NCBI RefSeq assembly: GCF_027111295.1
Contig: NZ_CP114287.1
Location: forward strand, 4,154,001-4,218,000
Origin: Flavobacterium gelatinilyticum
Lineage (GTDB): Bacteria > Bacteroidota > Bacteroidia > Flavobacteriales > Flavobacteriaceae
Length of the DNA: 64,000 nucleotides
Reading direction: 5' to 3'
Part shown: positions 1 to 9,613 of the stretch, in pieces
Layout: each line of letters opens with the position of its first letter
Numbering within the stretch: the first letter of the stretch is position 1
Program-made: the position numbers and the translations under genes
Notes under the pieces: model-generated
Databases searched by the model: none
What the model was told of the DNA's origin: nothing
What the model saw: only the letters and a program-made list of their open reading frames with translations

Positions 1-747
1 CGAAATACGGCAGCTGCTATTGCTTTTGCTGCTTTTGCATCAAATCCTGATGATATATTAATTGTAACACCTTCTGATCATATTATTGATAAAATGCAGG
101 ATTACAATAATGCAATACAAGAAGCAGTATCTAAAGCTAAAGAAGGTTTTATTGTAACTTTTGGGATCATTCCTACCAAGCCGGAGACTGGTTATGGTTA
201 TATCGAATCAAAAGGTGATAAAGTATTATCATTTCGCGAAAAACCAAATGAAACTACCGCCAAAGAATTTATAGCAAGAGGTAATTTTTTATGGAATAGT
301 GGTATGTTCTGTTTCAAAGCAGGAGTCTTATTGGATGAATTAAAACAATTTCAGCCTGATGTCTATGAAAAATCAAAAGCAGTTTGGGATGTAAATAAAG
401 ATGGTTTTCTTGATTTAGATTTGTCATTAGAAATTCCGTCAATAAGCATTGATTACGCTGTAATGGAGCGCAGTAAAAAAATTAAGGTTGTTCAGGCCAC
501 TTTTTCATGGTCAGATTTAGGTTCTTTTGAATCTGTTTATGAATATTTGGTTACAAAGGGGCATCCTATAGACGGGAACGGAAATATGGTCATTGGGTGC
601 GAAAACCATACAACATTCCTAGGCCTGAAAAATACAATATTTGTTCACACCGATTCGGCCAATTTAATTTTGCAAAAAGAAAATTCGCAGGATGTAAAAG
701 ATATATATAACGAATTAGAGAAGCAAAATTCAGTTTTATTAAATTAA
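1..747 (+). CDS. manC: Mannose-1-phosphate guanylyltransferase, 3' part (5' end cut by window)
   Basis: The frame is open from base 1, so the gene starts left of the window; about 248 residues remain. The enzyme makes GDP-mannose from mannose-1-phosphate and GTP in the cytoplasm. Visible family signs are RNTAAAIAFA near the start (the nucleotide-binding RNTAPA-type motif), FREKPN, the segment GNFLWNSGMF, DYAVMERS and WSDLGSF. The usual N-terminal GGxGTRLWP loop is missing because of the window edge. The protein ends soon after the nucleotidyltransferase domain, so it is the short form without a fused phosphomannose isomerase domain. Only 11 bases separate it from rfbB, suggesting one operon. 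No phosphomannomutase is visible here. Confidence 0.93.
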   Translation, partial: RNTAAAIAFAAFASNPDDILIVTPSDHIIDKMQDYNNAIQEAVSKAKEGFIVTFGIIPTKPETGYGYIESKGDKVLSFREKPNETTAKEFIARGNFLWNSGMFCFKAGVLLDELKQFQPDVYEKSKAVWDVNKDGFLDLDLSLEIPSISIDYAVMERSKKIKVVQATFSWSDLGSFESVYEYLVTKGHPIDGNGNMVIGCENHTTFLGLKNTIFVHTDSANLILQKENSQDVKDIYNELEKQNSVLLN

Positions 748-758
748 TAAAAATCTAA

Positions 759-1805
759 ATGAAAAAAATTCTTATAACTGGCGGTGCCGGTTTTATAGGT
801 TCTCACGTAGTAAGACGTTTTGTTAATAAATATCCTGATTACCAAATTTTTAATTTGGATGCATTGACATATGCTGGAAATTTAGAAAATATAAAAGACA
901 TCGAGGATAGATCTAATTATACTTTTGTCAAAGGAGATATTGTAGAAGAACAATTCATAAATGAACTTTTTGCAACTCATAAATTTGATGGGGTATTGCA
1001 TTTAGCTGCAGAATCTCATGTCGACCGATCTATTGAAGACCCGCTTGCATTTGTAAAAACAAATGTTATTGGAACAATGAATTTATTGAACGCAGCCAAA
1101 AATCAATGGAAGGAAAATTATGAAGGAAAGAGATTTTATCATATCAGCACAGATGAAGTTTATGGCTCTTTAGGTTTTGATGGACTTTTTACAGAAACAA
1201 CAGCTTATGATCCTAATTCACCATATTCAGCGTCTAAAGCTAGTTCTGATCATTTTGTAAGAGCTTATGGTGAAACTTATGGACTTCCTTATGTTTTAAC
1301 TAATTGCTCTAATAATTATGGCTCTTATCATTTTCCTGAAAAACTGATTCCTCTTTTTATCAATAACATCATTAACAATAAGCCATTGCCTGTATATGGA
1401 GATGGTAATTATACTCGTGACTGGCTTTTTGTAGAAGATCATGCAAGCGCAATCGATTTGGTTTTTCATGAAGGAAAAAATCATGAAACCTATAACATTG
1501 GTGGGTTTAATGAGTGGAAAAACATAGATCTTGTAAAACTTCTATGCAAAATAATGGACGAAAAACTAGGAAGAGAAAAAGGGACTTCAGAAGGTTTAAT
1601 TACATACGTAAAAGACAGGCCGGGTCATGATTTAAGATATGCAATTGATGCTTCTAAGATTAACAAAGAGCTGGGATGGAAACCCTCTGTAACTTTTGAA
1701 GAAGGTTTAGAAAAAACAATTAATTGGTATCTTGAAAATGAAGAATGGTTGCAGAATGTAACTTCAGGTTCTTATAAAGATTACTATAAAAAACAATATT
1801 CATAA
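759..1805 (+). CDS. rfbB: dTDP-glucose 4,6-dehydratase
   Basis: Converts dTDP-glucose to dTDP-4-keto-6-deoxyglucose, the second step of dTDP-L-rhamnose synthesis. The 348-residue length is normal. It has the NAD-binding GGAGFIG at residues 8-14, the STDE segment at 130-133 (Thr, Asp and Glu are the dehydratase residues) and the YSASK pair Tyr156/Lys160 of extended SDR enzymes. The other rhamnose genes (rfbC, rfbD, rfbA) lie 26 kb downstream, so the pathway is split across module A. The intermediate could also feed other dTDP-sugars. Identification is firm; the final sugar is inferred from the set of four genes. Confidence 0.96.
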   Translation: MKKILITGGAGFIGSHVVRRFVNKYPDYQIFNLDALTYAGNLENIKDIEDRSNYTFVKGDIVEEQFINELFATHKFDGVLHLAAESHVDRSIEDPLAFVKTNVIGTMNLLNAAKNQWKENYEGKRFYHISTDEVYGSLGFDGLFTETTAYDPNSPYSASKASSDHFVRAYGETYGLPYVLTNCSNNYGSYHFPEKLIPLFINNIINNKPLPVYGDGNYTRDWLFVEDHASAIDLVFHEGKNHETYNIGGFNEWKNIDLVKLLCKIMDEKLGREKGTSEGLITYVKDRPGHDLRYAIDASKINKELGWKPSVTFEEGLEKTINWYLENEEWLQNVTSGSYKDYYKKQYS

Positions 1806-1846
1806 ATACAATTTAAGAAAATATAATTTTTTGATATTAAATTTAA

Positions 1847-4267
1847 ATGAAAAAAATAACATACATCCTTGTTCTGTTTATTACTTTGTTTTCATATTCT
1901 GTAAAGGCACAAGACATACTTAAATCAAAAGATTTAAGTGTAGTGAAAGTAGATTATTTATCTGATGATGATTTGGCAAAAATAAGTGCACAGCTTAAAA
2001 GTAATAACACTACTATCGAACAGGTTGAAGCCATGGCTCTCTCAAAGGGGATGAGCCAGATAGAATATGACAAGTTAAAAGCCAGACTCAATGAATATTC
2101 GCAAAAAAGCGCAGGAGGAGGAAATAAACCTAAAATTCAAGAGAATAAAATTGAATCTGGAAGGAAACAAGAAGAGATTAGAAATGAGAAAGTAAAAGAT
2201 TCTGCTAATGCATTGATTTTTGGATCGGAACTTTTTGATAATCCCACTTTGAATTTTGAACCGGATTTAAAGTTAGCTACCCCTGTGAATTATTTATTAG
2301 GACCAGGTGATGAGTTGCAAGTTAGTATTTATGGCGTTCAGGAATTTAATGCTAATTTGCCGGTTAGTGTTGAAGGAAAAATTTCTATTCAATATGTGGG
2401 GCAAATAGCAGTTTCTGGAATGACCGTTGAAGCAGCAACACAAAAAATTAAAGGAGCTATTGCAAGAGTTTACAGCACTGTTCGCTCTGGACAGTCGCAG
2501 GTAAGTGTTAGTCTTAGTCAAATACGAACTATTAAAGTTACAATTGTTGGAGGAAAACAACCGGGTAATTATTCCATTTCTTCTTTAGCTACTGTATATA
2601 ATGCATTGCATTTAGCTGGAGGCCCTGGGAAAAATGGAAGCTACAGAAATATTGAATTAATTAGAAATAATAAAGTTTACAAAAATATCGACATTTATAG
2701 ATTTCTGGTAAAGGGAGATCAGTCTGATAATGTAAGTCTGAAGGAAAATGATGTGATTAGAATTCCAGCATATTCTCAAAGAGTTACTGTTCAGGGACAG
2801 GTAAAAAGACCTGGAATTTTTGAAATGAAAAAAGGTGAGAGCTTTTCTGATTTGTTAAACTTTTCTTCAGGTTTTAATGAGTTTGCCTATACAGCATCTG
2901 TAAATGTAGTGCAAAAGACAGGTAAAGAATTTAAAGTACAGGATATAAATGAGGATCAATATAGTACTTATCAGCCACAGTCAGGAGATGTTTTTAGAAT
3001 TACAAAAATATTAAACCGTTTTGAAAATCGTATTAAGATCGAAGGAGCTGTTTTCAGACCTGATTATTATTCTTTTACAGATGGAATGCGAATTTCAGAC
3101 CTTGTTGCTAGAGCAGAAGGCTTGAAAGAAGATGCATACAGTAAGAGGGCTAGAATTATTCGTTTAAAAACCGATTTAACAACGGAGATTGTGAATGTTG
3201 ATTTAGAAGCGGCATTAGCAGGAGACATAAATTCTGACCTTGAATTAAAAAGGGAAGATATTGTGACAGTATATTCTATTTTAGATTTTAGAGAGGAATA
3301 TAAAGTTACAATTGATGGAGAGGTCAAAAATCCTGGAGTGTATGATTATTTTGAAAATCTTACTTTAAACGATTTAATTGTTCAGGTTGGAGGTCTTACT
3401 GGTTCAGCATCAAAACGAGTTGAAATTGCAAGGATGGTAAAATCTGATGTTATTGACGATTCAAATCCAAAACGTATTGAATTGCTTCAGTTCGAAATTT
3501 CATCGGATAGTAATGAACAGGCAAAGAATTTTGTTTTAAATCCTTTTGATGTGATTAATATTAGAAGAATAGCTGTTTACGAAAAACCCCAAATGATTAC
3601 AGTTAGTGGAGCAGTTACCTATCCGGGCAAGTATGTTTTAGAGAATAAAAGAGAGACAGTCTACAATGTAGTAATGAGAGCGGGAGGATTGACCTCTGTA
3701 GCTAATATAGAAGGAATGAAAATTCAGAGACCTATAAAGCAAGATCAAATAGATAAAATAAAAAGTATAGATTTAAATTTATCAAAAACAGATACATTAA
3801 ATGATAAGTTAGTTAAAAAATTGGAGAACGATTTGATGTTTTCCACAATACCGGTAAATTGGGAAAAAATCGTAAAAAACAAAAATCATTATTCGAACGT
3901 AAGTTTATTTCCTGGAGATGAAATTATAATAGCTACTTATAATGAGGGAGTAAAAGTTTCTGGTAACGTTTTGTTAACCTCTGAAATTCCATATAGAAAA
4001 GGGAAAAACTTTAAATATTATATTAATTCTGTTGGAGGTGTTGATAGTAAGGGATGGAAAAAAAAAGCTTATATAATATATCCTAATGGAAAAGCTGATG
4101 TTACAAAATCATTTTTATTCTTTAGATCGTATCCTTCGGTTGAACCTGATTCTCAAATAATAGTTCCAGAAAAACCTGAGACAAGGAAGATGAGTACAGG
4201 AGAATGGGTAAGTATAGGAAGTGTATTAACCAGTTTATCATTATTAATAATAACTGCTTTTAGATAA
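1847..4267 (+). CDS. Wza-like polysaccharide export outer-membrane protein with SLBB repeats
   Basis: Predicted channel or periplasmic component for polysaccharide export. Residues 1-22 form a signal peptide ending KAQ, with no lipobox cysteine, unlike lipoprotein Wza of E. coli. A charged, probably helical spacer (about 25-120) precedes the Poly_export domain at about 145-230 (LLGPGDELQVSIYG). At least six SLBB-like repeats follow, recognised by xVxGxVxxPGxY and a later GG, for example at about 231, 313, 395 and onward. The C-terminus has a hydrophobic stretch (TSLSLLIITAF). At 806 residues it is about twice E. coli Wza (379). It sits 7 bases before the Wzz-like gene, its expected partner. 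No Wzc kinase or Wzb phosphatase is present in the window. Confidence 0.9.
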   Translation: MKKITYILVLFITLFSYSVKAQDILKSKDLSVVKVDYLSDDDLAKISAQLKSNNTTIEQVEAMALSKGMSQIEYDKLKARLNEYSQKSAGGGNKPKIQENKIESGRKQEEIRNEKVKDSANALIFGSELFDNPTLNFEPDLKLATPVNYLLGPGDELQVSIYGVQEFNANLPVSVEGKISIQYVGQIAVSGMTVEAATQKIKGAIARVYSTVRSGQSQVSVSLSQIRTIKVTIVGGKQPGNYSISSLATVYNALHLAGGPGKNGSYRNIELIRNNKVYKNIDIYRFLVKGDQSDNVSLKENDVIRIPAYSQRVTVQGQVKRPGIFEMKKGESFSDLLNFSSGFNEFAYTASVNVVQKTGKEFKVQDINEDQYSTYQPQSGDVFRITKILNRFENRIKIEGAVFRPDYYSFTDGMRISDLVARAEGLKEDAYSKRARIIRLKTDLTTEIVNVDLEAALAGDINSDLELKREDIVTVYSILDFREEYKVTIDGEVKNPGVYDYFENLTLNDLIVQVGGLTGSASKRVEIARMVKSDVIDDSNPKRIELLQFEISSDSNEQAKNFVLNPFDVINIRRIAVYEKPQMITVSGAVTYPGKYVLENKRETVYNVVMRAGGLTSVANIEGMKIQRPIKQDQIDKIKSIDLNLSKTDTLNDKLVKKLENDLMFSTIPVNWEKIVKNKNHYSNVSLFPGDEIIIATYNEGVKVSGNVLLTSEIPYRKGKNFKYYINSVGGVDSKGWKKKAYIIYPNGKADVTKSFLFFRSYPSVEPDSQIIVPEKPETRKMSTGEWVSIGSVLTSLSLLIITAFR

Positions 4268-4274
4268 AAAAATA

Positions 4275-5333
4275 ATGGAACATCGAACGACAGAAATTGA
4301 CGAAGTATCGTTAAAAGAACTTATAGATAAAGGTAAGGATTGGTATTTGTATTTGCTTTTAAAATGGAAACTTATAATTATTGCTGTTTTTTTAGGTGCG
4401 CTTTTAGGAATTGGTTATTCTAGTGTGAAAAAAACTACATATACTGCTACATTATCTTTTGCTTTAGAAGATGAAAAATCTGGGGGGCTAGGAAATGCTT
4501 TAGGGTTAGCAAGTTCACTTGGACTTGATTTGGGAGGAAATGGAGGAGGAATGTTTACAGGAGCTAATTTAACAGAGCTTTTTAAATCACGTGCAATGGT
4601 AGAAAAAACCTTGTTAACTCCGGTAAAATTAAACGGAAAGGTTATTTCATTGGCTGAAATGTATATTCAGAATAATAAATGGCGAGAGAAGTGGAATGAA
4701 AACCCAAAGTTACGTTTGTTAAATTTTTATCCTAATTCTAATCGAAACAACTTTACGCGTATTCAGGATAGTGTACTTGGTGTAATGTATGGGAGTTTAT
4801 CAAAATCGGGTCTTTTAGTTGGTTTAAAGGATAAAAAAATGTCAATTATTAATATTGAGGTTTCTTCTACAGACGAACTGTTTGCAAAATATTTTTGTGA
4901 AGCACTAGCAGAACAGGTTTCAGATTTTTACATTAGCACAAAAAGTAAGAAAGCAAGAATGAACATGGCTATACTTGAGCGGCAAACGGATTCTATTAGA
5001 GGAGAGCTAAATGGCGCTATTACTGGTGTTGCCGTTGCTAACGATAATACTTTTAATTTGAATCCTGCCTTAAATGTGCGACGAACACCGTCTGCAAGAA
5101 GACAAGTTGACGTTCAGGCTAATACTGCTATATTAACTGAATTAGTGAAACAAACCGAACTTGCTAAGGTTACCTTAAGAAGAGAAACTCCTTTGATTCA
5201 AATTATTGATAGACCAATTTTGCCATTAGAAAATGAAAAATTTGGTAAGTTAAAGGGGATAATTTTTGGGGGTTTTTTATTTGGTTTTCTTAGTATTATC
5301 TTTTTAATCGTTAAACGTATTTTAAACAATTAG
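4275..5333 (+). CDS. Wzz-like polysaccharide co-polymerase (chain-length determinant)
   Basis: Inner-membrane protein that sets chain length or couples polymer synthesis to export. The 352 residues show the family layout: a short cytoplasmic N-terminus, a membrane helix at about 30-50 (KLIIIAVFLGALLGIGY), a periplasmic region, then a second helix near the end (about 325-347, GIIFGGFLFGFLSIIFLIV). There is a glycine-rich stretch (GLDLGGNGGG) after the first helix. No cytoplasmic tyrosine-kinase domain is fused, so it is a PCP-1/Wzz-like form rather than full Wzc. It lies directly downstream of the SLBB exporter and upstream of the pse genes. The family call is firm; whether it regulates O-antigen or capsule is unknown. 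Confidence 0.88.
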   Translation: MEHRTTEIDEVSLKELIDKGKDWYLYLLLKWKLIIIAVFLGALLGIGYSSVKKTTYTATLSFALEDEKSGGLGNALGLASSLGLDLGGNGGGMFTGANLTELFKSRAMVEKTLLTPVKLNGKVISLAEMYIQNNKWREKWNENPKLRLLNFYPNSNRNNFTRIQDSVLGVMYGSLSKSGLLVGLKDKKMSIINIEVSSTDELFAKYFCEALAEQVSDFYISTKSKKARMNMAILERQTDSIRGELNGAITGVAVANDNTFNLNPALNVRRTPSARRQVDVQANTAILTELVKQTELAKVTLRRETPLIQIIDRPILPLENEKFGKLKGIIFGGFLFGFLSIIFLIVKRILNN

Positions 5334-5368
5334 TTTAAAATTTATAATAAACATCAATAAGAGCAATT

Positions 5369-6379
5369 ATGTTAAATAATAAAACAATATTAATAACTGG
5401 AGGAACTGGATCTCTAGGTAAAGCGTTAACAAAACATATTTTTGAAGTATATCCTTCTGTAAAAAAAGTAATAATTTTTTCTCGTGATGAGCAAAAGCAA
5501 TTTCAAATGGCGCAGGAATATCCGTTGAATCAATATCCTCAAATAAGATTTTTTCTTGGAGATGTTAGAGATGAACAAAGATTAATTCGAGCATTTCAGA
5601 ATGTAGATTATGTTATCCATGCAGCAGCGATGAAACATGTGCACTTAGCAGAATATAATCCAGACGAATGTATTAAGACTAATATTGGAGGAGCACAAAA
5701 TGTAATACACGCTGCATTGCAAACAAATGTTCAGAATGTGGTAGCATTATCTACAGACAAGGCTTGTGCTCCTATTAATTTATATGGAGCGACAAAATTA
5801 ACCTCAGATAAATTATTTGTTGCTGCAAATAATATAAAAGGTGTTAACCCAATTAAATTTTCAGTAGTGAGATATGGTAATGTAATGGGATCTAATGGTT
5901 CTGTAATTCCATTTTTTATTAATAAAAAGAAAGAAGGAAAATTGCCAATCACAGATATTGCTATGACACGTTTTAATATTTCTCTTCAAGGAGGAGTTGA
6001 TATGGTTATGCATGCAATGGAACATGCTTGGGGAGGTGAAATTTTCATACCTAAGATTCCTTCATATAAAATTACGGACGTGGCAGAGGCAGTAGCTCCT
6101 GATTGTCCAATTGAAATAGTTGGTATTAGACCAGGTGAAAAGATACATGAGGAAATGATTACTGCATCTGATTCTTTTTACACATATGACCTAGGAAAAT
6201 ACTATACAATTTTACCATCTATTCCTAACTTTAAGCTTGATAATTATTTAAATCATTTTAAAGCAAAAAAAGTTGATGAAGGTTTTTATTATAATTCTGG
6301 ATCAAATGATGAATGGGAGACTATTGATAGTTTGAGAAGTTTAATAAAAGAACATGTTGATGCAAACTTTGAAGTGTAA
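5369..6379 (+). CDS. pseB: UDP-GlcNAc 4,6-dehydratase (inverting), pseudaminic acid step 1
   Basis: Makes UDP-2-acetamido-2,6-dideoxy-L-arabino-4-hexulose from UDP-GlcNAc. The 336 residues carry GGTGSLG at 11-17 and the FlaA1/PseB signature FSRDEQKQFQM near 37-47. The catalytic set falls at Thr129-Asp130-Lys131, Tyr139 and Lys143 (STDKACAPINLYGATK), nearly the same spacing as in FlaA1. The Lys after Thr-Asp, in place of Glu, separates it from RfbB-type dehydratases. Its stop overlaps the next start in TAATG, so pseB and pseC are probably translationally coupled. The call is strong because pseC, pseF and pseI follow. Confidence 0.95.
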   Translation: MLNNKTILITGGTGSLGKALTKHIFEVYPSVKKVIIFSRDEQKQFQMAQEYPLNQYPQIRFFLGDVRDEQRLIRAFQNVDYVIHAAAMKHVHLAEYNPDECIKTNIGGAQNVIHAALQTNVQNVVALSTDKACAPINLYGATKLTSDKLFVAANNIKGVNPIKFSVVRYGNVMGSNGSVIPFFINKKKEGKLPITDIAMTRFNISLQGGVDMVMHAMEHAWGGEIFIPKIPSYKITDVAEAVAPDCPIEIVGIRPGEKIHEEMITASDSFYTYDLGKYYTILPSIPNFKLDNYLNHFKAKKVDEGFYYNSGSNDEWETIDSLRSLIKEHVDANFEV

Positions 6380-7533
6380 TGGAAAATAAAATTATACCTT
6401 ACGGAAGACAAGAAATAACGGATGAAGATATTAAAGTTGTAATTGAGACTTTAAAATCAGATTTTTTAACTCAGGGACCTAAAATAAAAGAGTTTGAGGA
6501 AAAATTTGCAAAATCTGTTGATGCGAAATATGCTGTAGCTGTGAATAACGCTACTGCTGGACTTCATATTGCTGTTATGGTTCTTGGTTTAAAAGAAGGA
6601 GATCGAGTGATTTCCACTCCAATTACTTTTGCTGCTTCAGCTAATTGCGCACGATTTGTAGGCGCAGAAGTTTGGTTCGCAGATATTGATAGAGATACTT
6701 ATTTGTTATCTCTAGAAAAAACAAGAGAATTAATAGAAAGCAAACCTAAAGGTTTTTTTAAAGGAATTATTCCTGTAGATTTTGGTGGATTACCAGTGAA
6801 CTTAGAAGATTTTAGGAAATTAGCAGATGAACATAATTTATGGATTTTAGAGGATGCCTGTCATGCACCAGGAGGATATTTTATTGATTCAAAAAAGCAA
6901 AAGCAATTTTGTGGAAATGGAGTATATGCTGATGCCGCAGTTTTTTCATTTCATCCAGTAAAGCATATTGCATGTGGTGAAGGAGGGATGATTACGACTA
7001 ATTCAGAAGAAGTCTATAAAAAACTTTTGTTATTACGTTCTCATGGAATAACAAAAGAAAATATGTCAGAAAATCAAGGCGGTTGGTTCTATGAAATGCA
7101 AACTCTAGGTTTCAATTACAGAATGACAGATTTTCAGGCTGCTTTAGGAATATCTCAATTAGCTAGAAATGAAAAAGGAGTTATTATTAGAAATGAAATT
7201 TCTGAACGTTATAAAAAAGCTTTTTTAGGAAAATTGAAATTTCAAGCCTTACCAGAACATTTTTTAAACGCACACCATCTTTTCGTAATTGAAGTTGATG
7301 ATAGGAAAGGATTATATGATTATTTGCATAAAAATAAGATATATGCTCAAATACATTATATTCCTGTTCATCAGTTACCTTATTATAAAGAGATAGGATA
7401 TAATATTGATACAGATTTGAGTAAATCAGAAGATTATTATTCAAAATGTATTAGCTTACCAATGTATCCAACTTTGAGCACTGAGGAACAAGATTTTGTT
7501 ATAAAGAAAACACTTGAATTTTTAAATGTCTAA
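6379..7533 (+). CDS. pseC: UDP-4-amino-4,6-dideoxy-N-acetyl-L-altrosamine transaminase
   Basis: PLP-dependent aminotransferase that adds the 4-amino group to the PseB product. The 384 residues match the DegT/DnrJ/EryC1 family. The expected PLP-binding lysine is Lys195 in FSFHPVKHI, a context typical of PseC, followed by GEGGMI. Substrate and cofactor motifs NNATAGLH (about 56-63) and EDACHAPGG (about 158-166) are present. It shares one base with pseB and overlaps pseF by 8 bases. I see no damage. Confidence 0.95.
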   Translation: MENKIIPYGRQEITDEDIKVVIETLKSDFLTQGPKIKEFEEKFAKSVDAKYAVAVNNATAGLHIAVMVLGLKEGDRVISTPITFAASANCARFVGAEVWFADIDRDTYLLSLEKTRELIESKPKGFFKGIIPVDFGGLPVNLEDFRKLADEHNLWILEDACHAPGGYFIDSKKQKQFCGNGVYADAAVFSFHPVKHIACGEGGMITTNSEEVYKKLLLLRSHGITKENMSENQGGWFYEMQTLGFNYRMTDFQAALGISQLARNEKGVIIRNEISERYKKAFLGKLKFQALPEHFLNAHHLFVIEVDDRKGLYDYLHKNKIYAQIHYIPVHQLPYYKEIGYNIDTDLSKSEDYYSKCISLPMYPTLSTEEQDFVIKKTLEFLNV

Positions 7534-8218
7534 TCTTTGTATAATTCCTGCAAGAGGAGGAAGTAAGCGAATTCCGAGAAAAAATATCAAATTATTTTTG
7601 GGTAAGCCAATAATTGCTTATTCAATTGAGGCCGCAATTAATTCTAAATTATTTGATGAGATAATGGTCTCTACTGATGATGAAGAGATTGCTGAAATAG
7701 CAACAAAATTCGGAGCAAATGTGCCATTTTTCAGAACAGAAAAAACAGCAAATGATTTTGCAACAACTTTTGATGTAATTGAAGAAGTTCTTCTAAAGTA
7801 TAAAGATTTAGGCCAAAATTACGATGTAGTTTGTTGTCTTTACGCTTGCGCCCCGTTTGCAACTTCAATTAAACTTGCTGAAAGTTTAGAAGTGTTAGAA
7901 AAAAATAATTATGATAGTGTATTTCCTGTTATGCAATTTGGATTTCCTATTCAAAGAAGTTTAAAATTTGAAGATGATAAGATTAAATTTTTCTATCCAG
8001 AGTTCAGTTTGTCAAGATCACAGGATTTAGAAAAAAGTTATCATGATGCAGGACAATTTTATTGGATGCAGGTTGATAAATGCTTGCCAGAAAAAAAGAT
8101 TTTAACTGAAAATAGTGGAAGTATAGTTATTTCTGAATTGGAAGGGCAAGATGTTGACAATGAAGTGGATTGGAAATTAGCAGAATTAAAATATGAATTG
8201 TTACAAAGTATTAAATAA
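7526..8218 (+). CDS. pseF: CMP-pseudaminic acid cytidylyltransferase
   Basis: Activates the finished nonulosonic acid with CTP to give the CMP-sugar donor. The 230 residues begin with the cytidylyltransferase motif [15 protein letters not shown] at about 6-20, and also show STDDEEIAE (about 50-58) and the late DVDNEVDW metal-binding segment. It is one of two CMP-nonulosonate synthetases in the window; the other (44185-44844) belongs to the neu set. Its position between pseC and pseI assigns it to pseudaminic acid. The next gene begins 26 bases before its stop. Confidence 0.93.
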   Translation: MSNLCIIPARGGSKRIPRKNIKLFLGKPIIAYSIEAAINSKLFDEIMVSTDDEEIAEIATKFGANVPFFRTEKTANDFATTFDVIEEVLLKYKDLGQNYDVVCCLYACAPFATSIKLAESLEVLEKNNYDSVFPVMQFGFPIQRSLKFEDDKIKFFYPEFSLSRSQDLEKSYHDAGQFYWMQVDKCLPEKKILTENSGSIVISELEGQDVDNEVDWKLAELKYELLQSIK

Positions 8219-8750
8219 ACAAATATATTCTAAAGGAGATTTTTCAATTGTACCGATTCGTTATGAAGATCGTTTAGACATAATGAAATGGCGTAATGAA
8301 CAAATTTATCATTTGCGTCAGGATAAGCCTCTTACAATTGAGAGTCAAGAGCATTATTTTAAAAATGTTGTAGGTAAACTTTTCGACCAAGAAAAACCAA
8401 ACCAACTTCTTTTTTCTTTCTTAAAGAAAGGGAAATTAATTGGTTATGGAGGATTAGTTCATATTAATTGGATTGATAGCAATGCGGAAATTTCTTTTAT
8501 TATTGACACTGAATTAGAAAACAACTATTTTCATGATTATTGGGTACTATATTTGGAGCTGATTGAACAATTGGCTTTTATAGAATTAAATTTTCATAAA
8601 ATTTTTATTTATGCCTTTGATTTAAGGCCGCATTTATATGTGGCAGCCGAAGCTATTGGTTTTGTTAAAGAAGCAGTTTTAAAAGAGCATTGTAAATTTC
8701 AGGATAATTTCATAGATGTTGTTATTCATTCAAAAATTAACAGAAAGTGA
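8193..8750 (+). CDS. pseH: GNAT N-acetyltransferase, PseH-like
   Basis: Predicted to acetylate the 4-amino group of UDP-4-amino-4,6-dideoxy-AltNAc using acetyl-CoA. The 185-residue protein has the PseH-like opening PIRYEDRLDIMKWRNEQIY with LTIESQEHYF soon after, a GNAT core (LIGYGGLVHI, then NAEISFII) and the ending IGFVKEAVLKEH typical of sugar-amine GNATs. The chosen ATG overlaps pseF by 26 bases; no later ATG precedes the domain. A formyltransferase gene follows at once, so two acyl donors could compete for the same amine. Family certain, exact substrate inferred from context. Confidence 0.85.
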   Translation: MNCYKVLNKQIYSKGDFSIVPIRYEDRLDIMKWRNEQIYHLRQDKPLTIESQEHYFKNVVGKLFDQEKPNQLLFSFLKKGKLIGYGGLVHINWIDSNAEISFIIDTELENNYFHDYWVLYLELIEQLAFIELNFHKIFIYAFDLRPHLYVAAEAIGFVKEAVLKEHCKFQDNFIDVVIHSKINRK

Positions 8751-9613
8751 AAATAGGATTACTAGCTTCTGGCGGTTTGGGATATAGCATCTTGCAACAA
8801 ATATATAGTTCATACGAACTATTATTTGTTATGACAGATAAAGGTTCTGATTTAATTTGTGATTTTTGTACAGGAAATAATATACCTTGTTTTGTAGGAA
8901 ATCCAAGAAATGGGAATTCAGATAATTTTTTATCCACAAAATCATGTGATATTCTAATTTCAATAAATTATCTTTTTTTAATTGAACAAAGTATTATCGA
9001 TATTCCTAAAATTTTAGCATTTAACATCCATGGATCTTTGCTCCCTAAATATAGAGGAAGAACTCCACATGTTTGGTCAATAATTAATAATGAAATTGCT
9101 ACAGGAATTACTGCACATATAATTGATTCGGGTTGCGATACAGGAGATGTTCTTGAGCAAGTTAAAATAGACATTGATTCGACAGATACCGGAGCAACAA
9201 TTTTAAAAAAATTTGAGGCTCATTATTTTCCATTGGTAGTAAAAGTATTGAATAAAATTAAGGAAGGTGAATTAATTAAATATCCTCAGGACAATTCAAA
9301 GGCCACATATTTTGGAAAAAGAACTCCTGATGATGGGTTGATCGATTGGTCATGGCATCGTGAAAGAATTTATAATTGGGTTAGAGCGCAATCATTTCCA
9401 TATCCTGGAGCTTTTACGTTTAATTTACATAATAAGGTGATAATTGATTGGGTCGAATTGGATGATCATGGTTTTGATTATAATGTTCCTAACGGTACAA
9501 TCGTTACAAATAATCCCGTTAGAATTAAAACGCCAAATGGATTGGTCAAGATTACAAAGTTTAGAAATTCGATAAATAATATCATAGTAAATAATAAATT
9601 TGAAGATATATGA
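8747..9613 (+). CDS. Sugar N-formyltransferase in the PseG position
   Basis: Formyl-tetrahydrofolate-dependent transferase of 288 residues, starting at GTG in a GTGA overlap with the upstream stop. The catalytic triad of the Fmt/ArnA family is intact: Asn93 and His95 in FNIHGSLLPKYRGR, and Asp131 in DSGCDTGDV (His-to-Asp spacing 36, as in ArnA). A C-terminal Formyl_trans_C part follows (YFGKRTPDDGLIDW, then PYPGAF). It is too divergent and too well embedded in the pse operon to be the housekeeping tRNA formyltransferase. It occupies the place where pseG is often found, but shows no PseG-like features. A likely job is making a formamido group on pseudaminic acid or another amino sugar; that is inference. 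Confidence 0.85.
   Translation: MKIGLLASGGLGYSILQQIYSSYELLFVMTDKGSDLICDFCTGNNIPCFVGNPRNGNSDNFLSTKSCDILISINYLFLIEQSIIDIPKILAFNIHGSLLPKYRGRTPHVWSIINNEIATGITAHIIDSGCDTGDVLEQVKIDIDSTDTGATILKKFEAHYFPLVVKVLNKIKEGELIKYPQDNSKATYFGKRTPDDGLIDWSWHRERIYNWVRAQSFPYPGAFTFNLHNKVIIDWVELDDHGFDYNVPNGTIVTNNPVRIKTPNGLVKITKFRNSINNIIVNNKFEDI

Noticed and set aside
8747..9613. Housekeeping methionyl-tRNA formyltransferase
   Set aside because: It overlaps pse genes at both ends and has the sugar-type KRTPDDGLIDW region; the tRNA enzyme is usually beside other translation genes.
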